Origin: JAJPJX01 sp964568355 | Lineage (GTDB): Bacteria > Acidobacteriota > Terriglobia > Bryobacterales > Bryobacteraceae | Assembly (NCBI GenBank): GCA_964568355.1 | Contig: CAZMRK010000363.1 | Location: 1 to 17,206, forward strand | DNA length: 17,206 nt | Reading direction: 5' to 3' | Part shown: positions 1-6,909 of the stretch, piece by piece | Numbering within the stretch: the first letter of the stretch is position 1 | Layout of the letters: each line of letters starts with the position of its first letter | The notes under the pieces: model-generated | The model's database searches: none | Seen by the model: the letters and a program-made list of their open reading frames with translations, nothing else | Told to the model about the DNA's origin: nothing | Program-made: the position numbers and the translations under genes

Positions 1-1
1 C

Positions 2-181
2 GTCGCCCAGGATCCATTTCGCATGGGGTACATGGCGGTGGAAACGCTGGTGAACAAAATTCATGGAAAACCACCCGCCAAGGAGATCGATTTGCATGCG
101 CGAGTGGTTACCAAGGCCGACCTGGAGTTGCCGGAGGTTAAGAAATTGCTTTTTCCGGATATCCGGAAGTATCTGAATTGA
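2..181 (+). CDS. Periplasmic sugar-binding (LacI/RbsB-like) protein, C-terminal fragment
   Basis: Only the last 59 codons are inside the window, ending at TGA 179-181. The readable end starts VAQDPFRMGYMAVETLVNKI and continues through a segment resembling a final strand pair (IDLHARVVTKADL). This is the usual C-terminus of Peripla_BP_4-type sugar-binding proteins: the AQDP-F-MGY-AV segment, a short GK-P linker, then a late strand ending in V-T-K-(A/E)-(D/N)-L. Such proteins deliver ribose-, xylose- or similar sugars to an ABC importer, or to a sensor kinase, in the periplasm. Ligand and partner genes lie outside the window, so the substrate cannot be named. A cytoplasmic LacI regulator is less likely from this tail. 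The family call is from motif resemblance only. Confidence 0.75.
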   Translation, partial: VAQDPFRMGYMAVETLVNKIHGKPPAKEIDLHARVVTKADLELPEVKKLLFPDIRKYLN

Positions 182-275
182 CTGTGAAGTCCGCTCCCTT
201 ACGGTCGTGGTTCGGTGGCGGAACGGAACCGCGCACGGGCGCTGTAGGAGTACTACTGTGTTACAAGATGGGGCA

Positions 276-303
276 GGCTTCAGCCCGCGCGCCGGCTGAA
301 GCC
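276..303. repeat. Perfect 10-bp inverted repeat between convergent genes (REP-like or terminator-like)
   Basis: GGCTTCAGCC at 276-285 is the exact reverse complement of GGCTGAAGCC at 294-303, with an 8-base GC loop. A second, weaker pairing lies outside it (ACTACT 252-257 with AGTAGT 321-326). It sits in the 159-bp space between the end of the sugar-binding gene (+) and the end of the HNH gene (-), where a bidirectional terminator or a dispersed REP-like element would be expected. There is no T-run after either arm, so classical intrinsic termination is not well supported. Apart from this I see nothing in 182-340. Confidence 0.6.
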
Positions 304-340
304 GCTCGCCCGGATGCTGTAGTAGTGCCACGCTCTCGGC

Positions 341-688
341 TCAGGCGCGCGGGAAAAGATCCAGTTGCCGCAGCCACAGGGGCCAGGTTCGAACCGGAAA
401 CGGTGCGAACTGGATCTCGTCGGAGAGCCACATCTGGCCGCGCTTCTTCGATCGCGACCGCCGCGTCATGGCGACGCGCTGCGCCGTATCGTTTTTGGAA
501 TGGCAGCTTGGACACAGCACCGTCAGCGTGCTCAGGTCCGCGGGATCGTGCGAAAGATGCGCCACATTGAGCAGCCGGTGCGGTTTGCCGCATCGCTGGC
601 ACACGTTACCAGCGGCTTCCAGCACCGTCAGCCGAAACTTTCGCCAGCTCGCTCCGTAGAACTTGCGATACTCCGGGCGTATCGGCAT
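341..688 (-). CDS. Small HNH endonuclease-like protein
   Basis: This is a 115-residue cytoplasmic protein. Four cysteines form two CxxC pairs (C30/C33 and C59/C62), the usual structural zinc site of HNH nucleases. Between them lies AHLSHDP (H44, H47), and after them C-P-S-C-H-S-K-N-D (H63, N66), which fits the H...N...H metal-binding fold. The C-terminus is basic (RRSRSKKRG) and then aromatic-rich, which could contact nucleic acid. It is the last gene of the minus-strand operon, 27 bp after the DUF1549/DUF1553 gene. I see no clear Shine-Dalgarno upstream of its ATG, so it may be translated weakly or by coupling. There is no intron, partner methylase or phage gene nearby, so a homing or restriction role is not supported. 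The HNH fold is fairly sure; the substrate is unknown. Confidence 0.75.
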   Translation of the reverse strand: MPIRPEYRKFYGASWRKFRLTVLEAAGNVCQRCGKPHRLLNVAHLSHDPADLSTLTVLCPSCHSKNDTAQRVAMTRRSRSKKRGQMWLSDEIQFAPFPVRTWPLWLRQLDLFPRA

Positions 689-715
689 ATTGCAAGTATT
701 AGCATATTCTGCGCT

Positions 716-2872
716 TTAGTGATTAAACAGAAACGCGTTGCTGTTCAGCAGGGCCCACAACAGATCCTGGACCCGTTCCGGCCGGTTCGGTCCAGCCGAA
801 AGATACGTTTGGGCCAGGTCTCGTTCCTGCGGCAGCGGCGGCCGGCTCAGCGTCGCCAGGTACAGTTCCTCGATGGTGTCGCGATCGCTGGCGCCCGCCA
901 GAATCAGCTTCGCCACGCGTCCGCTTTCCGAGCCTACGGCATCCGCGATCGTGGCGCCGTTCACCATGTTGAGCGCTTGTACCAGGCTGACATCGAAGCG
1001 CCGCTCGCACTCGCAACTCGTCTGCCGCTCCGGACGGCCGAACAGGTCCAAAAATCCACCCTTATCCACGTTCGAGTCCGGAAACTGGGCCGCCAGAGAG
1101 TTCTTCGGCACTCCGCGCACGAACGGACGGGTACCCGTGGCCAGATAAACCGCGTCGTATAGCTGCTCGGCCGTCAGGCGGCGGGGCGCGGCATGGGAAA
1201 AATTGATCTCGTCATCCGCGTTCCACTCATTGCTCCGAAAGCTCTGCTGATAGGTCCGCGAGTTGACGATGGTGCGGATCACATAGCGCATGTCGAAGCC
1301 GTGCCCCACAAAGTCTTTGGTGAGAGCATCGAGCAATTGCGGGTTGCTCGGCGGGTTGCTGGCGCGAATATCGTCCACCGGCTCGATGATTCCGCGGCCG
1401 AAGAAGTAGCTCCACAGCCGGTTGACCAGCGACTTGCCGAACAATTCGTTCTCCGGAGCGGTAAGCCAGTCCGCCAGCGACTCGCGCAAATCCTGCTCCT
1501 GCGGATGGATCTTCTCGCCGCCGAACAGGAACTTGGCCTTGACGATCCGGCCGTCCTTAGGATGCTTGACCTGGGCGCCCTCGCGCTTCTCGTAAACGAT
1601 CTCCTCGTTGCTGTCCCCGCCGTCCTTGATTCCCACGCCGGCGAAGAAGGCGCTCAACTGGTAATACTGATTCTGCGTCCACTTCTCGAACGGGTGATCG
1701 TGACACTGCGCGCAGGACATGCGCACACCGAGAAATAACTGCGTGGTGGTTTCCATCTCCACCTTCGGATCGCGCGTGAACCGGAAGAAATTCGCCGGCG
1801 GATTCTGGAACGTGCTGCCGCGGGCGGTGATCAATTCCCGCACCATCCGGTCGTAGGGCTTGTTGGTTGCGATGGATTCGCGGATCCACTCGCGAAACGC
1901 CCACATGCCTTTATCGCCCAGCCGGGTGCGGTTCACCTGCAGCAGATCGCTCCACTTGACCGACCAGTGATCGACGAACTCGCTGCGCGCCATCAGCCTG
2001 TCGATCATGCGGCTGCGCTTGGTCCGGCTGTCGGTCTGATCGCTCAGAAAAGCTCGCAGTTCTTCCACCGTGGGCGGCTGCCCAATCAGGTCCAGGGAGA
2101 CCCGGCGCAGGAATTCCGCGTCCGTGGTTAATGCAGAGGGCAGAAGCTTCACGCGCTGCAGTTTCGCGTCGATCCACTGGTCGATGTAGTTATACTCGGG
2201 GACCTTGGTCCACAGAAAACCCGGCTTCTCGGTAAGCGCAGTAACGTTGATGACCGCCAGTTTGCCTTCATAGCGAACCAGCATGGCCGCTTCTCCCTTG
2301 CGCACGCCAGAGATCAGCCCCGATTCATTGACTTCGGCGACGGTGGGCGTGTTACTGGAGTAGATGGCCTCCCTGGTCACATCGCGGGTGCTTCCGTCGG
2401 CATAGTGGACGGTGACCTTCAATTGTTGTTTGAGCCCCGGCTTCTCCATCAGGATTTCCGGCGGCTGTACTTCCAGTTGAGAGACCTGCGCGGCTACCGG
2501 GTCGCCGTATTCCACTCCTTGCGAGATCCACTCAAGGACCGTGTTGTAGTAGGGCGACCCCGGCGGAAGGCGCAGACCGCCTCCGTGCGGCAGGGTCATG
2601 CCGGGCTTGAGCAGCATCAGGCTCCGCGCCGGGTCCACGCGATTAAAGCGGCGTCCCGCCAGATCATATACCAGGGCACGGTAGTCGAACTCCGGATCGT
2701 ATCCGCGGAGAGACAGCTTGAATCCGTTTTTCCCTTTCGCCGCGCCATGACACGTACCCGACGTGCATCCCACTTTATTCAGGATCGGTTCGACATCCTT
2801 CAGAAATGTAACCTTCGCGGGAGCGCCAAATGCCGCCGCCGAAAGCAACAGGAGTATCGCCGTGAGCTTCAT
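716..2872 (-). CDS. Secreted DUF1549/DUF1553 cytochrome with Big_2-like domain
   Basis: This 718-residue protein has a signal peptide (MKLTAILLLLSAAAFGA). Domains run in this order. A PSCyt1-like cytochrome region spans about 20-115, with C36-x4-C41-H42 and a candidate Met ligand in KPGMTLPHGGG. A bacterial Ig-like Big_2 segment (about 134-212) includes YADGSTRDVT and SGLISGVRKGEA. A DUF1549 (PSCyt2) domain (about 228-430) holds a standard CxxCH haem motif, C387-AQ-C390-H391, followed by DHPFEKW. A DUF1553 (PSD1) domain (about 460-705) includes LVNRLWSYFFGRGI. The family is abundant in Planctomycetes and also occurs in Acidobacteriota. A role in extracytoplasmic electron transfer or polymer use is often guessed but not proven. 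The ATG is preceded by GGTAGGAGACAG, whose AGGAG overlaps the TAG stop of the upstream PPC gene, indicating translational coupling. Length and domain order look complete. Confidence 0.92.
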   Translation of the reverse strand: MKLTAILLLLSAAAFGAPAKVTFLKDVEPILNKVGCTSGTCHGAAKGKNGFKLSLRGYDPEFDYRALVYDLAGRRFNRVDPARSLMLLKPGMTLPHGGGLRLPPGSPYYNTVLEWISQGVEYGDPVAAQVSQLEVQPPEILMEKPGLKQQLKVTVHYADGSTRDVTREAIYSSNTPTVAEVNESGLISGVRKGEAAMLVRYEGKLAVINVTALTEKPGFLWTKVPEYNYIDQWIDAKLQRVKLLPSALTTDAEFLRRVSLDLIGQPPTVEELRAFLSDQTDSRTKRSRMIDRLMARSEFVDHWSVKWSDLLQVNRTRLGDKGMWAFREWIRESIATNKPYDRMVRELITARGSTFQNPPANFFRFTRDPKVEMETTTQLFLGVRMSCAQCHDHPFEKWTQNQYYQLSAFFAGVGIKDGGDSNEEIVYEKREGAQVKHPKDGRIVKAKFLFGGEKIHPQEQDLRESLADWLTAPENELFGKSLVNRLWSYFFGRGIIEPVDDIRASNPPSNPQLLDALTKDFVGHGFDMRYVIRTIVNSRTYQQSFRSNEWNADDEINFSHAAPRRLTAEQLYDAVYLATGTRPFVRGVPKNSLAAQFPDSNVDKGGFLDLFGRPERQTSCECERRFDVSLVQALNMVNGATIADAVGSESGRVAKLILAGASDRDTIEELYLATLSRPPLPQERDLAQTYLSAGPNRPERVQDLLWALLNSNAFLFNH

Positions 2873-2879
2873 CTGTCTC

Positions 2880-5243
2880 CTACCTCGCTGCCTGTGCCGT
2901 GCCCGCCACCACCAGCCGGGCGTTCAGATCCGGACCCTTGTAGTCCTGCTTGGCCTTCCGCCCGGTCTCGGGCGCTACCGAGGAAATCCGGATCGGAAAT
3001 GTGCCCGTTTTCGCCGCTCTTTCGGCCTCGCAGGCCAGCAGAAATTCGGTCTGCCCGGCGGCCACCTCTACCGCCGGACACGTCACGCCGTCCGGCAGGT
3101 CGTCAGCCCGCAGGCGAATCAGCCCGCCCTCGAAGGTCGGCTCTCTGCGGACCGTTCCTTTCACCTGCACCTTGCCCCCGGGCGGCACGGTGAGCGCCGG
3201 CTCGGCCAGTTCCACGGTATACCCCGGCGTCACCTCGATCTCGATCGCCGGGGCGATGACCGTCAGCGGCCGGCCGTCTACTTCGGTCTCCGCCTGCAGA
3301 ATCATGTCGAACGTGGCGACCGGAGTGGCGAAATTGGTGTTCACCAGAAAACTGCCCTTGTCCCCGCCTTTGTTGTCCAGCCCTTTCAGAATGCGCAGAT
3401 TTCCGACCGCACCCGCTATGTCCTGCCGCACGCGCACCTCTCCCTTCATCATCTGGCTGCGCATCATCTGATATTGCAGGTCCAGCTCGAAGCCCTGCGC
3501 GAAGCGCGCCACGGGCGGACCTGCCACGAGCCGCGCCGGTAGAGCGCTGGTCGTCGCCAGGATCAGCGGCATCCCCAGCCACGCGGCGGTTACCGGTTTC
3601 TGCCGCTCGCCTCGCACGGCGGTCAGCAGGCCGGGCGAGAGGACCGCCCGCCGCAGGATGCCGTCCGGAGTCTGCGCTTCGGCGATCACCTCCAGCGGCG
3701 TTTGCAGAGGCTTCACGTCCGGGTCCGCGGTAATCGTGACGACACTGCGCGCCGAACGCCTTCCGGCATTATCGTTATTGAAGCTCTGCGCGGCCGCTTC
3801 GGAAGGAACATGGCCGCCAGCGGCGTGAAAGCCTGGCGGCAGATGAGGAATGCGGATCCGGATTTCGCCGTCATACCCGCGGCGCTGGAGGTTCACCACC
3901 AGTTGCGCGGTCCCTCCCACCGGCACATTGACGTACGGCGTCGCCAGGCTCGCCACGAAATCCGGACGCTCGCGCCGGGCCTGCAAACGGTAGGCGAACA
4001 ATTCCCCGCCCCGCCCCAGCGTATCTTCGATGGCCACCGTTACCTCGTGAAGGTCCGGCGGGATTTCGAGCGGCAGCACCGGATCCATACCGCCCCGGCT
4101 GTCGAAAGAAGCCAGCTTCTTTCCCGCCGGATCGGAAACGGTGATCAGCCCGTCCAGGCGCGAAGTGCCCAGCGATGCGGCCGTAACCTCGAAGACCCAG
4201 TGCTGCCCCGGCGCCACTGCCAGGCGATAGCGGTCCACCTCTCCGGCCTTCGAGATCCGGCCGTTCATGATCGATCCTTCCGGCAGCACGGTGACCCCGC
4301 CGCCCGCCGGTTCCAGCAATTCCGGCTGATCGCTGACCGCCAACGTCAGGGGCAGAGCCGGCGATCCGGGCACGCGCACCAGAGCCACGGCGCCTTGGAC
4401 GTTCAGGTCCGGCTTCAGGGAGACCGGTTGACCCAGATTCCCTCCGGCCAGGGTAATCTCGCGAGTTTCGCCGCGGCGCCAGCCCAGCGGAAATACACCT
4501 TCCGCGTACGGATAGGAGCCGATCTGCAAGCGATAGAAGTTTACGGCCTGGTCGCTGTACTTGGAATCGTGGACCGCGACGCGGTACTCGCCGGCTTTGG
4601 CGAATGTGACTTCCAGACGCGCATCCACGCCGATCCCCGCGGCGTCGTCGTTGCGCGCAATCTCGCGGCCGGTGGAGTCGAAGACTTCGATCGCCGGGTC
4701 GATGGCCGATCCGGCGCGCCGCGCCTCCACCTCGAACACCAGCTTCTGCCCGGCCTTGGCAGTGAAGGCATATTGATCCACATCCGCGCCGGCAAGCTTT
4801 CCATTGATCACCGCCGGTACCGCAACCTTCTGCGCCTCCGCGGGAAAATCATTCACCTGCCTGGGATCGCGGCTTTCCGCCTCTTCGATCTCCGGCAGAT
4901 CGCCCACGGTGAACAGCAGCACGTTGGAGACGCCGTCCGGCGTTGTCACCCGCACGGGATACACGCCCGCCGGCGCATCCGGCTTCAGGGTGAGCAGAAA
5001 CGGCAGCACCGAGTTCGCGCGGGCCATGCCAAACGGCGCGAGCGGATCCCGGGAAAGGGTCAGCCGCGAGAACGTTCCAGGCACGGTACTCTCCACGCGA
5101 GCCCCTTGCGTCAAGCCGTCTCCCCGCAGGTAGAGGGTGACCGTCTTGCCGCGCTGCGCCCCGCGGGGCGCCAGTTCTTGTAGCACGGGAGGAGCGCCGT
5201 AGAGAGCCGCGCCGGCCAGGATCAGCAGAAACCAGGACTTCAT
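2880..5243 (-). CDS. Secreted protein with two PPC-like beta-sandwich domains
   Basis: This 787-residue protein has a signal peptide (MKSWFLLILAGAALYGA). The N-terminus (about 20-115) resembles an IPT/TIG-like sandwich (GKTVTLYLRGDGL, PAGVYPVRVTTPDGVSN). Two pre-peptidase C-terminal (PPC)-like domains follow. The first, about 140-240, has DVDQYAFTAKAGQKLVFEVEA, IDPAIEVFDSTGREIARNDD and GEYRVAVHD. The second, about 325-430, has EVDRYRLAVAPGQHWVFEVTA and LITVSDPAGKKLASFDS. The remaining ~350 residues are beta-rich, Ig-like and unassigned. No protease catalytic motif is visible, so it is probably a binding or scaffold protein acting in the periplasm or outside the cell. It sits between the cytochrome/WD40 gene (2-bp gap; AGAGG in the upstream gene's end serves as ribosome site) and the DUF1549/DUF1553 gene (7-bp gap), which implies one functional unit. 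Ligand unknown. Confidence 0.85.
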   Translation of the reverse strand: MKSWFLLILAGAALYGAPPVLQELAPRGAQRGKTVTLYLRGDGLTQGARVESTVPGTFSRLTLSRDPLAPFGMARANSVLPFLLTLKPDAPAGVYPVRVTTPDGVSNVLLFTVGDLPEIEEAESRDPRQVNDFPAEAQKVAVPAVINGKLAGADVDQYAFTAKAGQKLVFEVEARRAGSAIDPAIEVFDSTGREIARNDDAAGIGVDARLEVTFAKAGEYRVAVHDSKYSDQAVNFYRLQIGSYPYAEGVFPLGWRRGETREITLAGGNLGQPVSLKPDLNVQGAVALVRVPGSPALPLTLAVSDQPELLEPAGGGVTVLPEGSIMNGRISKAGEVDRYRLAVAPGQHWVFEVTAASLGTSRLDGLITVSDPAGKKLASFDSRGGMDPVLPLEIPPDLHEVTVAIEDTLGRGGELFAYRLQARRERPDFVASLATPYVNVPVGGTAQLVVNLQRRGYDGEIRIRIPHLPPGFHAAGGHVPSEAAAQSFNNDNAGRRSARSVVTITADPDVKPLQTPLEVIAEAQTPDGILRRAVLSPGLLTAVRGERQKPVTAAWLGMPLILATTSALPARLVAGPPVARFAQGFELDLQYQMMRSQMMKGEVRVRQDIAGAVGNLRILKGLDNKGGDKGSFLVNTNFATPVATFDMILQAETEVDGRPLTVIAPAIEIEVTPGYTVELAEPALTVPPGGKVQVKGTVRREPTFEGGLIRLRADDLPDGVTCPAVEVAAGQTEFLLACEAERAAKTGTFPIRISSVAPETGRKAKQDYKGPDLNARLVVAGTAQAAR

Positions 5244-5245
5244 CG

Positions 5246-6598
5246 CTACCTCTGAGAGACAACCGCTTTTTCCACGGGGGCCGGTCCGAAGGACTGAGCC
5301 AGTTTCCCCGCCAAGTCGTAAATCCGCACCGTGCCATCAAAGCCCGCCGTCACCAGGTGCTGGCCATCCGGAGGAAATGCCACCGCGTAGATGCCGCCGC
5401 TATGCCCGGTAAACTGGGCCACCAGCTTGCCGGTCTCCAGGTTGTAGGTGCGCACCGGTCCGGCGGCACTGCCCACCGCAACCAGCGAAGCGTCCGGGCT
5501 GATCGCCAGGGTCATGATGGGCGCTTCCTGTTTCTCGAATGCCCGGATCAATGTGGAATCGTCGGCGATGCGCATGGCTCGCGGCCGGTCCATCATATAG
5601 AGGTACGGAATGCCCTCGTCGCCGCCGATGACCACCCAGTCCTTGCGCGGATGCCGCGCCACCGCACTCAGAGGCTCGTGCAGCAGGTTGACATTTTCGA
5701 TGAATGCCCCGGTGTGCGCGTCGATCAGTTTAGCGGCGCGGTCGCGGCTTACCGAAACCAGACGCTTTCCGTCCACCCCGAAAACCGTTCCGAATACCCA
5801 TTCCTCGTGGAGATCGATCTTGCGAGCTTCCTTGCCGCTGGCCACATCAAACAGCCGCACCGATTTGTCCGCGCCGCCCAGAGCCAGCGTCTTCCCGTCG
5901 GGGGAAAACGAGGCGCCGAACAGCGTATCACTCGAAAGCACGGTCGAGTGGAGCAGTTTACGCGAGGCGACATCCCAGAACTGCACCTCGCCGAAGCGTG
6001 CCGGACTGCCGCCGACGGCTGCCAGCATCTTCCCGTCGGGTGAAAAAACGAGGCTATGAATCCGGTCGGAAACGCCCGGCAGACGGGCAATCAGCCCTCC
6101 GCCGCTCTTGTGCAGCAGGACCTCGCGATAGCCCGAGATCGCCATCATCTGGCCGTCCGGAGAGATCGCCAGGGCGGTGATCACGGGCTGCGCGTGATAG
6201 ATCACCGGTCCTGTCGGAGCCGCGGTCAGAACGTCGGAAGGGGTATCGTCCTTCGCGCCTTCGCGAATCCAGCGGCGCAGCAGGCCGATCTCTTCTTCCG
6301 GCAGAGGCTTGCCGCCAAAAGGCATTTGCGGCTTCGTTTCTCCGGTCAGGTAAGCGATGACCACGCTCTTTTCCGGGTTTCCCGCAACCAGCGTCGGCCC
6401 TTTGCGCCCGCCTGCCAGAAAGTCTTTGTAAGTGGTGAGGTCCAGTCCCGATTGCTTGCTGGCCGATTGATGGCAGCCCTGGCAGTTGCGTACCAGGATC
6501 GGGCGAATCTGTTGAAAGAAACTTACCGGCGTATCTGCCCCGAACAGGCTCGCCGTCAGCCCCAAGGTAGTTCCGATCACCGCGCGCAGTATCGTCAC
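5246..6598 (-). CDS. Secreted PSCyt1 cytochrome fused to WD40 repeats
   Basis: This is a 450-residue protein if started at GTG 6598. That start is preferred because it gives a clean signal peptide (VTILRAVIGTTLGLTASLFGA). The in-frame ATG at 6697 would add 33 residues without signal character and lies upstream of the TATAAT box at 6629-6624. A PSCyt1-like domain (about 22-115) contains C39-QG-C42-H43 and the likely Met ligand in KPQMPFGGKPL. The rest is a WD40-type propeller, with SPDGKxLA strand motifs repeating (ALAISPDGQMMAISG, LVFSPDGKMLAAVGG, ASFSPDGKTLALGGADKSVRLFD and others). The last blade, HSGGIYAVAFPPDGQHLVTAGFDGTVRIYD, is the clearest. It is first in the operon with the PPC and DUF1549/DUF1553 genes. 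The product probably combines electron transfer with protein or ligand binding outside the membrane. Partners are inferred from gene order only. Confidence 0.88.
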   Translation of the reverse strand: MTILRAVIGTTLGLTASLFGADTPVSFFQQIRPILVRNCQGCHQSASKQSGLDLTTYKDFLAGGRKGPTLVAGNPEKSVVIAYLTGETKPQMPFGGKPLPEEEIGLLRRWIREGAKDDTPSDVLTAAPTGPVIYHAQPVITALAISPDGQMMAISGYREVLLHKSGGGLIARLPGVSDRIHSLVFSPDGKMLAAVGGSPARFGEVQFWDVASRKLLHSTVLSSDTLFGASFSPDGKTLALGGADKSVRLFDVASGKEARKIDLHEEWVFGTVFGVDGKRLVSVSRDRAAKLIDAHTGAFIENVNLLHEPLSAVARHPRKDWVVIGGDEGIPYLYMMDRPRAMRIADDSTLIRAFEKQEAPIMTLAISPDASLVAVGSAAGPVRTYNLETGKLVAQFTGHSGGIYAVAFPPDGQHLVTAGFDGTVRIYDLAGKLAQSFGPAPVEKAVVSQR

Positions 6599-6616
6599 GT
6601 CAGCAGCATCCCAGGC

Positions 6617-6629
6617 TTGCGGAATTATA
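6617..6629 (-). promoter_or_regulatory. Promoter -10 box (TATAAT) for the cytochrome operon
   Basis: Reading the minus strand, TATAAT occupies 6629-6624, about 26 bases before the GTG start at 6598. This gives an expected transcript start near 6617 and a leader of about 20 nt. No good -35 hexamer is seen at 16-18 bp, so an activator or alternative sigma contact is possible. The box supports choosing GTG 6598 over the upstream ATG 6697. Confidence 0.55.
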
Positions 6630-6670
6630 CTACTTTTTCTCACGTCCGGTGCCCATCTGTTGGCGGTTGC

Positions 6671-6707
6671 GGGCAAGGCCGGGCAAGGCGTGCCCACCAG
6701 TCGGTGG
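6671..6707. repeat. Short direct and inverted repeats in the divergent intergenic region
   Basis: GGGCAAGGC occurs twice in tandem (6671-6679 and 6681-6689). It is followed by CCACC (6694-6698) and GGTGG (6703-6707) around a 4-base loop. They lie between the two divergent promoters (6629-6624 on the minus strand, 6743-6770 on the plus strand), a place where a shared operator could sit. No known operator consensus is recognised, and repeats this short can arise by chance in GC-rich DNA. Confidence 0.3.
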
Positions 6708-6742
6708 TGTGTGCGATAAGTACCGCCGTAACCGGAGTAGGG

Positions 6743-6770
6743 TTGAAAAGCGAACAGATGCTGCTATAAT
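6743..6770 (+). promoter_or_regulatory. Strong sigma70-type promoter for the cell-wall hydrolase gene
   Basis: TTGAAA at 6743-6748 is followed by a 16-bp spacer and TATAAT at 6765-6770. The -10 is also an extended one, with TGC immediately before it (6762-6764). The expected transcript start is near 6777, leaving about 133 nt of untranslated leader before the ATG at 6910. Confidence 0.75.
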
Positions 6771-6776
6771 GACCAA

Positions 6777-6909
6777 CTATGTCGGTCCCGTAAGCCACTT
6801 CCCGCCGCGGGAGGGCTTCTAGAGCTTTCCGCCGTAACTCCCCCAGGCTGAGCGATCAGCCTCCGGTTCTTTTTGAACCCACGAAATTTTCAGTTGCGAG
6901 GAAGGTACG
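6777..6909 (+). ncRNA. Structured 5' leader, possible cis-regulatory RNA
   Basis: Three local hairpins are visible. The first pairs AAGCC (6792-6796) with GGCTT (6814-6818), enclosing TCCCG/CGGGA with a 3-base loop (6800-6812). The second pairs AGGCTGA (6845-6851) with TCAGCCT (6856-6862), a perfect 7-bp stem closed by a GCGA (GNRA) tetraloop. The third pairs GGTTC (6865-6869) with GAACC (6875-6879) over five Ts. The ribosome site AGGAAGG (6900-6906) lies just after them. This organisation resembles a cis-regulatory leader for a wall hydrolase, as with c-di-AMP riboswitches. However, I do not find the conserved sequences of the ydaO, GEMM, cobalamin or other riboswitches I know. Acidobacteria-restricted motifs such as Acido-1 or Acido-Lenti-1 were not checkable. 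The structure is seen; the regulatory function is inferred. Confidence 0.45.

Noticed and set aside
341..688. Homing endonuclease or restriction enzyme
   Set aside because: There is no intron or intein boundary, methyltransferase, or phage/plasmid gene nearby. Only the HNH-like fold is supported.
365..1162. + strand open frame of 265 codons across the HNH and DUF1549/DUF1553 genes
   Set aside because: It runs antisense to two well-supported genes and contains no recognisable motif.
3702..5183. Long + strand open frame of 493 codons
   Set aside because: It is antisense to the PPC-domain protein, shows no domain or signal-peptide character, is rich in Arg/His as expected of a GC-rich shadow frame, and lacks a ribosome site.
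6599..6697. 33-codon upstream extension of the cytochrome/WD40 protein from ATG 6697
   Set aside because: The extension has no signal-peptide or conserved character and begins upstream of the TATAAT box at 6629-6624; GTG 6598 gives a proper signal peptide.
6777..6909. c-di-AMP (ydaO) or c-di-GMP (GEMM) riboswitch
   Set aside because: The gene context fits, but I could not find the conserved sequence blocks of these classes, so only an unnamed structured leader is claimed.
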